Of a stretch of 64,000 bases of DNA, positions 58,484 to 64,000 are shown one piece after another. The DNA is from Balanoglossus misakiensis. Lineage: Eukaryota > Hemichordata. Position 1 is the first letter of the stretch. Each line of letters begins with the position of its first letter. The notes below the pieces were generated by a model. That model did no database searches and was not told where the DNA came from. It was given only the letters and a program-made list of their open reading frames with translations. A program made the translations under genes and the position numbers. The DNA lies in contig CM082596.2 of the NCBI GenBank assembly GCA_040954595.2, positions 8,742,001-8,806,000 of the forward strand, written 5' to 3'.

Positions 58484-59092
58484 TTCTTTCCTGCACTACA
58501 AAGATTGAACCTCCAAAATTGGAGTGACAGAGTTTTTGAAAAGTGTTTGTGGAACATGGAGGGAGAGATCAAACTGACTTGTGTTTCTCACAGTACAACC
58601 ACATGCAGTCGGGCATACCATTCACTTGGTTACCACAAAGCTTAGGCGTGCCAGCAACAACATGAAACCCACTGAGTATTGAACACAATACATCTTTAGA
58701 TTCTCTGTCCTCTTTCTTCTGGACACATGGGAACACCAGTCATTGTGGGAATCTGCCAACAGTAATTCACAGGTTTATGTAAAGTATTGTCCGGCCAGAC
58801 AAACCCATGATTGTCAGTCTAGATATATTTATGTTTATAGTAAAGAAGGTCTTTAACAAGAAATAGAACCACCAGTGAGATGGTACCACACCTTTTCAAT
58901 CATTCATGACAAGATAAATTGCATTGCGATTTAGTTCAAATAAACAACACACTGCATTTTACATCCATAATGCAGAGTCAGGGACACACCAATAATTCAA
59001 AGTTCCAAAACGAGAAATCTGAAGAACTTCCAAATTTTTACTATGTCAGGAAACCATGAATGCTATCAACAAGTTTTTGTAGAAACCAGTCT

Positions 59093-59323
59093 GTTCCAAT
59101 TAAAATTTAACACTCCTGCAAGGACATATTCCCGTTGAAGTTCACTATCGGTAAAATGCATAGCAACATAGTTTCCACGGACTGCAGTCATCAATCTTAT
59201 AGTGACATTTTGTGAAACCCATAGCAACGCAACAGGTGGTTGTTTAAATTCCACTGTAAATTTATCATCCCCTGAGAAGTTGTAATAAGGAGTGTATGAC
59301 AACAGCCCTTCTTTGTAAGTCTA
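59093..59323 (-). pseudogene. Exon-like fragment resembling a cadherin-like/VCBS repeat
   Basis: Reads TYKEGLLSYTPYYNFSGDDK, FTVEFKQPPVAL, NVTIRLMTAVRGNYVAMHFT. YTP-YNFSGDD-FTV and VTI-...TAV--NYVA resemble YTP-ANFNG-DSFTY and VTVTVTAVNDAPVA of cadherin-like/VCBS repeats (pattern memory only). TATAG precedes ACTTAC and could be an acceptor; no good donor was seen. It does not belong to the kinesin. Possibly a captured or degraded exon. Confidence 0.25.
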
Positions 59324-59970
59324 TATTTTATTTGTGGGTGAAAAACGCTGATTGACTATCGAGTATTTCAACACCGAGCCATTCAGCTGAAAGAAGTTCT
59401 GTACAGTACAGCAAAGTAAGCCAAGGTACAACACTACAAACAACTGCAGTAATCAATCTTCTTTTCTTCCACGCGTTGATATACATCAATGTCAAAAAAA
59501 CTGATTAAAGAACACCTGTAATCAGCACAAGGCCAACTCTCCCTATTCAAACTGACTGCATGCGTTTTCACACGTGTTTTGCTTTTATTTGCCTGGTGAC
59601 TCTGTTGTGTGTGACATGGGATTTACATGTATCTAGAGCGAAAGACATTTTTAAAAACCACTAAGGAAAATAGCAATTTAGAAATTATGTAACATAATAA
59701 TAATTGTTTATTATGAATCATGCTATGCCAATGATATTATAAATGATAGAATTTCATTACAAAATGTCTCATTTATTATTTATATCACCATGAGAATATT
59801 ATTGCATTCAGAGGAAATTAGCACTTTAATTTAAAAAGCAAATGACCTCATTGTTTGCTTGGACTGTACTAGTACTAGTCACATGATATTGGCCAAAACT
59901 ATGACTTACTAAGGCACAAGCAACTACAAAGCATATTAGGCTTTTGTATCAAAAAAATTGTTGTGATAAT

Positions 59971-60062
59971 ATACCCTTTCAGCACTGTGGTTCAGTCCAA
60001 ACCCATTGTTTTCTATGGTATGGTTGGGCCTCTAAAGAGGTAACTGGGGGTGAAAGGGTTAA
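59971..60062 (+). mobile_element. TTAA MITE family B
   Basis: ACCCTTTCAGCACTGTGGTT...GGTGAAAGGGTTAA; left TTAA degraded. Confidence 0.7.
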
Positions 60063-60256
60063 CGTTACCTTAGTTTGTTCTGTTTAAATGAAATCCCCCC
60101 TCCCAGTGGAATGGGCTGCAAGTCTTACTGGTGATAGCCATATGGTAAAGTATTGTTGTGTGTAAGTCTTGGAATGTCAATCTTTTGTTCAATTCCGAGT
60201 GAAGGGCTCTGGTGACTTTGAGAGTGTTTCTCCTCTGGTATTTAATAATCACACAA

Positions 60257-60349
60257 TTAACCCTTTCACCGCCACGGTTCAGTCCAAAGCCATTGTTTTC
60301 TATTGCAAGTTTGGACCTCTAAAGATGGAACTGGGGGTGAAAGGATTAA
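60257..60349 (+). mobile_element. TTAA MITE family B
   Basis: TTAACCCTTTCACCGCCACG...GGTGAAAGGATTAA, about 200 bp from the previous copy. Confidence 0.75.
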
Positions 60350-60359
60350 AGAGGGCCTA

Positions 60360-61270
60360 TTCATTTCAAATTTATACAACAACATCAAATGGGAAAATGC
60401 AATAAATATGAGTCATGTATATAAAAATGTTTCCTATAACAAATATACAAGTACATTGTTACGTTGGTCAAACCCTTGAGAACATTGACATCAGACTGCT
60501 TTATTTGTTTTGAGTTGACCACTTGTTGCTAGGCAACCATACTCGACACACTCAGACTTCTTGATTTAATGAAGCAGGTGCAAGCAGGCACAGTTGATGG
60601 CTTTAGATGAGAATGTTTATGAGCAATGCCATTGAAGATGGGAGTCACAGTGACTAAACAAGCACTATAACACAGAATAAGTGAAGCGAGTAGCAGGCTA
60701 TTGTCACAGCATTGAACTCAAAGTACGTTCTGACCACATCAAACAAAACAATGCCTTCTTCACTCTTGTGTCTAATTCTAACACACAAAATACTGACCCA
60801 CTTTTCTTTACTGTATTCACGGTTACAACTTTAATGCAAGTAACCATGTTTCATCCGACTTTTAAGTTCTAAATAAATTGTTAATGCAATCATAAATGAA
60901 ATACACAATTATATTGCCATGTCACATTTTAAAAAAACACATACCATCATTTTTTATTTTATCTTAAAAATAATTAATCTTTCATGTTTTTTTACTCTGA
61001 GAACTGACTATTATTCATGAATCAGACAAGTCCCAACTGAGCAACCGTATGATAAATTATGAAACCCTTGACATTCCTGAGGTCTGCAAATTGATGGTGA
61101 TTAGTGGCATACAAAGTCACATGGTCCAGGGAAATGTAAAGATGATCCTTACCTGCTATAGAAGAGGTTTTTTTTTGGTGGGGGGAGGGGGGGGGGGAGA
61201 GACATTCTATCATTAACAATGTAATAAACATACAATCTGATTTGTGTACACAAATCATGAAATGACAATA
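60360..61270. other. Upstream kinesin intron, nothing recognised
   Basis: AT-rich, with a T/G run at 61168-61198. Confidence 0.4.
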
Positions 61271-61278
61271 CTTATTTA

Positions 61279-62078
61279 GGCTGCATTCACAAACACCTCT
61301 GGAGGGGGGGGCAGGAGAATTGAGGGGGGGGATTTGAAAAAATTGAGGGTATGTGAAGGGGGGGATTTGAAATAATTTAGGGACTGAAAGGGGGGGACTT
61401 GAAAACTTTAACGACTAAATATTTATTTTGAGTCCACAAAAATGCAGTTTCGCGCCCTTTATTTTACAAAATTTTCTCATGTGGGAGGGGGACACCCCCT
61501 CCCACACCCACCCCCTCCATTCATCAACACCTTTCAATCATTGACTGGTTTATCTAGTGTCCCAGGTCAGGGGACTTGCCCCACCCCATGATAACTTTGA
61601 GCGCTGACGGTTAAATTTGTCCTCCCCAACATACCTGTAGTTGAGTTAATTTGCTTTTGCCGGGTTCATTAAAATGCAGCTTTGAGCTCTGTATTTTAGA
61701 AAATTTTCTTACGTGGGAGGGGGACACCCCCTCCCAAACCCACCCCCTTCAATTCTCGGTTTACAAAGTCTCCAAACACAGAATACAAATATATGTACTT
61801 AAAAAATAAAAACAATGTTCAGTTTTAATACCCACTGATGAGGGGAAACATCAGTTTCAAATTCTTTTCATGGGAGCGCTGTTTTTCTTTTTACAAGATA
61901 GATAGGTGATGTGTTTTGCTCTGTGAAAGACAATGGGGGGGGATTTCAAAATTTTGGCAGTTCGGAAGGGGGGGGATTTGAAAATATTGGCAGTTCGGAA
62001 GGGGGGCATGTGAAAATTAGCGGTAAAAAAAATTGAATTCTCCCGCCCCCCCCTCCAGAGGTGTTTGTGAATGCAGCC
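61279..62078. mobile_element. Harbinger-type MITE family D with TTA duplication
   Basis: GGCTGCATTCACAAACACCT and complement, flanked by TTA at 61276-61278 and 62079-62081. Same family as 24100-24890 with the interior inverted. Confidence 0.72.
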
Positions 62079-62384
62079 TTACCTCCCAGGTAATTGCCTG
62101 GTAGATAAAAATAAGTGTTGCATAAAACACATTTAGTGGATCTGCAGTGAAAGTGTTTAACAACCTTGGCATCCACAGGGAGCAAGCACTCTAAGTAGAT
62201 GTACCCAATACGACCAAGATCCAGATATGCTACACATGTATATGCAACTAAATTCCATGCACGCTGTCCACGTACGATGTCAAATCCCAGTTTGTAGGTT
62301 CACCTCTTGTAATGAAAACTAAAACTAAAAGTTTGACTGTTTTTTTTTGTATGTATTACTAACAAGTGTTCTACTGTTCACCAT

Positions 62385-62512
62385 GAGGGGTGGACTTGAC
62401 TAGTGCGAGTGCACTATTTTTCCTACCTCCTTTTTTCACTGTATCAGTAAATTGTTCACCATTCGATGTAAAAATTGAAAGTGAAATAAAATTGAATTGA
62501 ATTGAAAAAAAA
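62385..62512 (+). repeat. Possible LINE 3' tail
   Basis: Ends ATGTAAAAATTGAAAGTGAA then AATTGAATTGAATTGAA; (ATTGA)n tails are seen on some LINEs. Weak. Confidence 0.25.
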
Positions 62513-62519
62513 AATCTTC

Positions 62520-64000
62520 TGTATACACATTTCTTGCAAACAAACAAACAAACAAAACCAAGAAAAAGTTCCTGTTAGCATATTTTGCAAATGTCATACA
62601 CATACCCGGGGTAGGTGTGCACATGAACGTGTCTGTCTGTCTGTCTGTATCAACAGACAGACACTGGTATGTCCCCTTGCACTGGTTTGCCTAAAACAAA
62701 CACTCAGTCAAGTGGACATAACTGTATCTGTTTGTGCAGTATCAGTCTGGAATTCTTGAGGTTGCACAAGTATTTTACGCCCAGACTAAAGCTGGTGTGT
62801 AAACTATTACAGCCTGTGTTATCACCTACTTAAGTAGTAAATCAAGTGTTGGTTTTAAATAATTTGTCCTTGATCTTAAGATCAAACCACTTGTCCTTTT
62901 ACTCTTAAAATAAATTCAAATAAATCGATACTGAAAATTATGGGGTTAAAGCTCTATAGAGCTGTGTAAATCTGATCATAATGTATGGCTGGCATGCTTG
63001 CTTTGTTACAGAGAGACCACAGCAATGTTTAGATTTCCTCACCCTTTTCTTTTGTCTCTGTCAGTTATTCATAAGAAAGATTCACTGTTCACCAAAATTG
63101 TCATAGGTCAGTCTAGTGCTTGGGTGTGGTATCATCAATTTCACACTAACCTGGCAGCTGCCAGTTAGATGCCAATAAAAGCTAAGCATTCATATAAACT
63201 GCTTCAATCTGAGCAAACTGATATTACACAATTTGTAAACAAAAGTACACCTCCAATATGTTGAGAATGGTTATATCCTGCACACCAGCAATCAAGATTA
63301 AAATTTTGTAACTTTTGCATGTTGACTAACAGTACCTATGTTAAGAAAAGCCTCAACAATTAATGGGTCGAGATCTACTGCTATTGACATACAGTTAAAT
63401 TTAGAAACTTTGAATGCTACTTGATATAATGGCCTGCATTTAGTGCATAGAACTGATACTATTTGGATAACATATACACAGACTATGTGCAAAATACATT
63501 TTCTGTTGAAATCAAGTTCCTTGCTTGAATTCCCTTGATTCTCATTACAATACAACTCCCCCTTTAAAGACAGATGCAATGCTCATAATTGTGTCCTGCC
63601 TGATTTTTGAGTGTGTCATGTGTGTGGCAGGCTCAAGTGTGTTCATGTGCTGTAACAGGCGTTTGTGATTGGCGACTCACAGGCCATAATAGATTATGGC
63701 ACTTGTTAATTCCATGATCTCTAACTCATTCTGCCAAAGAATGTTTTGAGAGGGTACCTGCCCAAATAAATATGCCTCCCTGACAAGAAAAGTTAGTAAG
63801 GAATATATTAATGGATGGTTAATCTATCATGCATTCAGTTTTTTGTTGTTGGATTGTTTGGTTGAACACTTTGAAATATTCTGAATTATGCATTTTGCCT
63901 TTTTTGTCATTCACATTGTTTGCTATTGTACACACTGATTGGTAACACGTCTATTATTTAAAAAAATATTTCACACATCACTGTTAAATTCTCCTTGTAG
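62520..64000. other. Upstream kinesin intron, no exon recognised
   Basis: Contains (GTCT)n at 62631-62648. No minus-strand frame encoding a VRVRPF-type first kinesin strand was found, so the 5' exon lies beyond the window. Confidence 0.5.

Noticed and set aside
57672-64000. Search for the first kinesin exon (VRVRPF strand) on the minus strand
   Set aside because: No matching frame was found in this stretch, so no 5' exon or promoter is called within the window.

Overview
This window is AT-rich, intron-rich invertebrate animal nuclear DNA. The evidence is phase-consistent GT/AG introns, two multi-exon metazoan genes, and a dense load of short inverted-repeat transposons. A marine deuterostome or lophotrochozoan would fit, but the species cannot be resolved from sequence alone. 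No bacterial operons, CRISPR array, rRNA or tRNA genes were seen.

Layout. 1-9127 is intergenic DNA made of repeats, mostly without genes. 9128-23039 (minus) is a complete eight-exon gene for a LIV-1 subfamily ZIP zinc transporter (ZIP6/ZIP10-like, 746 aa). Its candidate promoter at about 23430-23510 has a TATA box, a 16-bp palindrome (E-box/CRE/E-box) and an inverted CCAAT box. 23510-29655 is intergenic and repeat-filled. 29656-57657 (minus) holds twenty exons of a kinesin-3 motor with an FHA domain, most like KIF28. It is open at its 5' end: the exon(s) encoding the first beta-strand of the motor lie beyond base 64000. 57658-64000 is therefore upstream intron filled with repeats.

Most notable element. 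The last kinesin intron contains an apparently intact two-gene DNA transposon (29890-35724) with 323-bp terminal inverted repeats that look identical. It carries two convergent genes: a SAP-SWIM-YqaJ nuclease (three exons, plus strand, 601 aa) and a single-exon THAP-HTH-DDE transposase (minus strand, 564 aa). The pairing resembles the ISL2EU/IS4EU class as I remember it. The element sits inside an older MITE flanked by a 9-bp target duplication, and it carries a younger TTAA-flanked MITE in its own intron, so three successive insertions can be read here.

Repeats. Three unrelated MITE families with TTAA flanks (piggyBac-type target), a TA-flanked family with CpG-rich ends (TACTGTAAAA...TTTCGCGA), Harbinger-type elements with 3-bp TTA/TAA duplications and long G/C runs, MITEs with 9-bp duplications, and one tRNA-like SINE make up much of the introns and intergenic DNA. 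Two coding-like minus-strand ORFs of unknown family (49148-49597 and 59093-59323) lie in kinesin introns.
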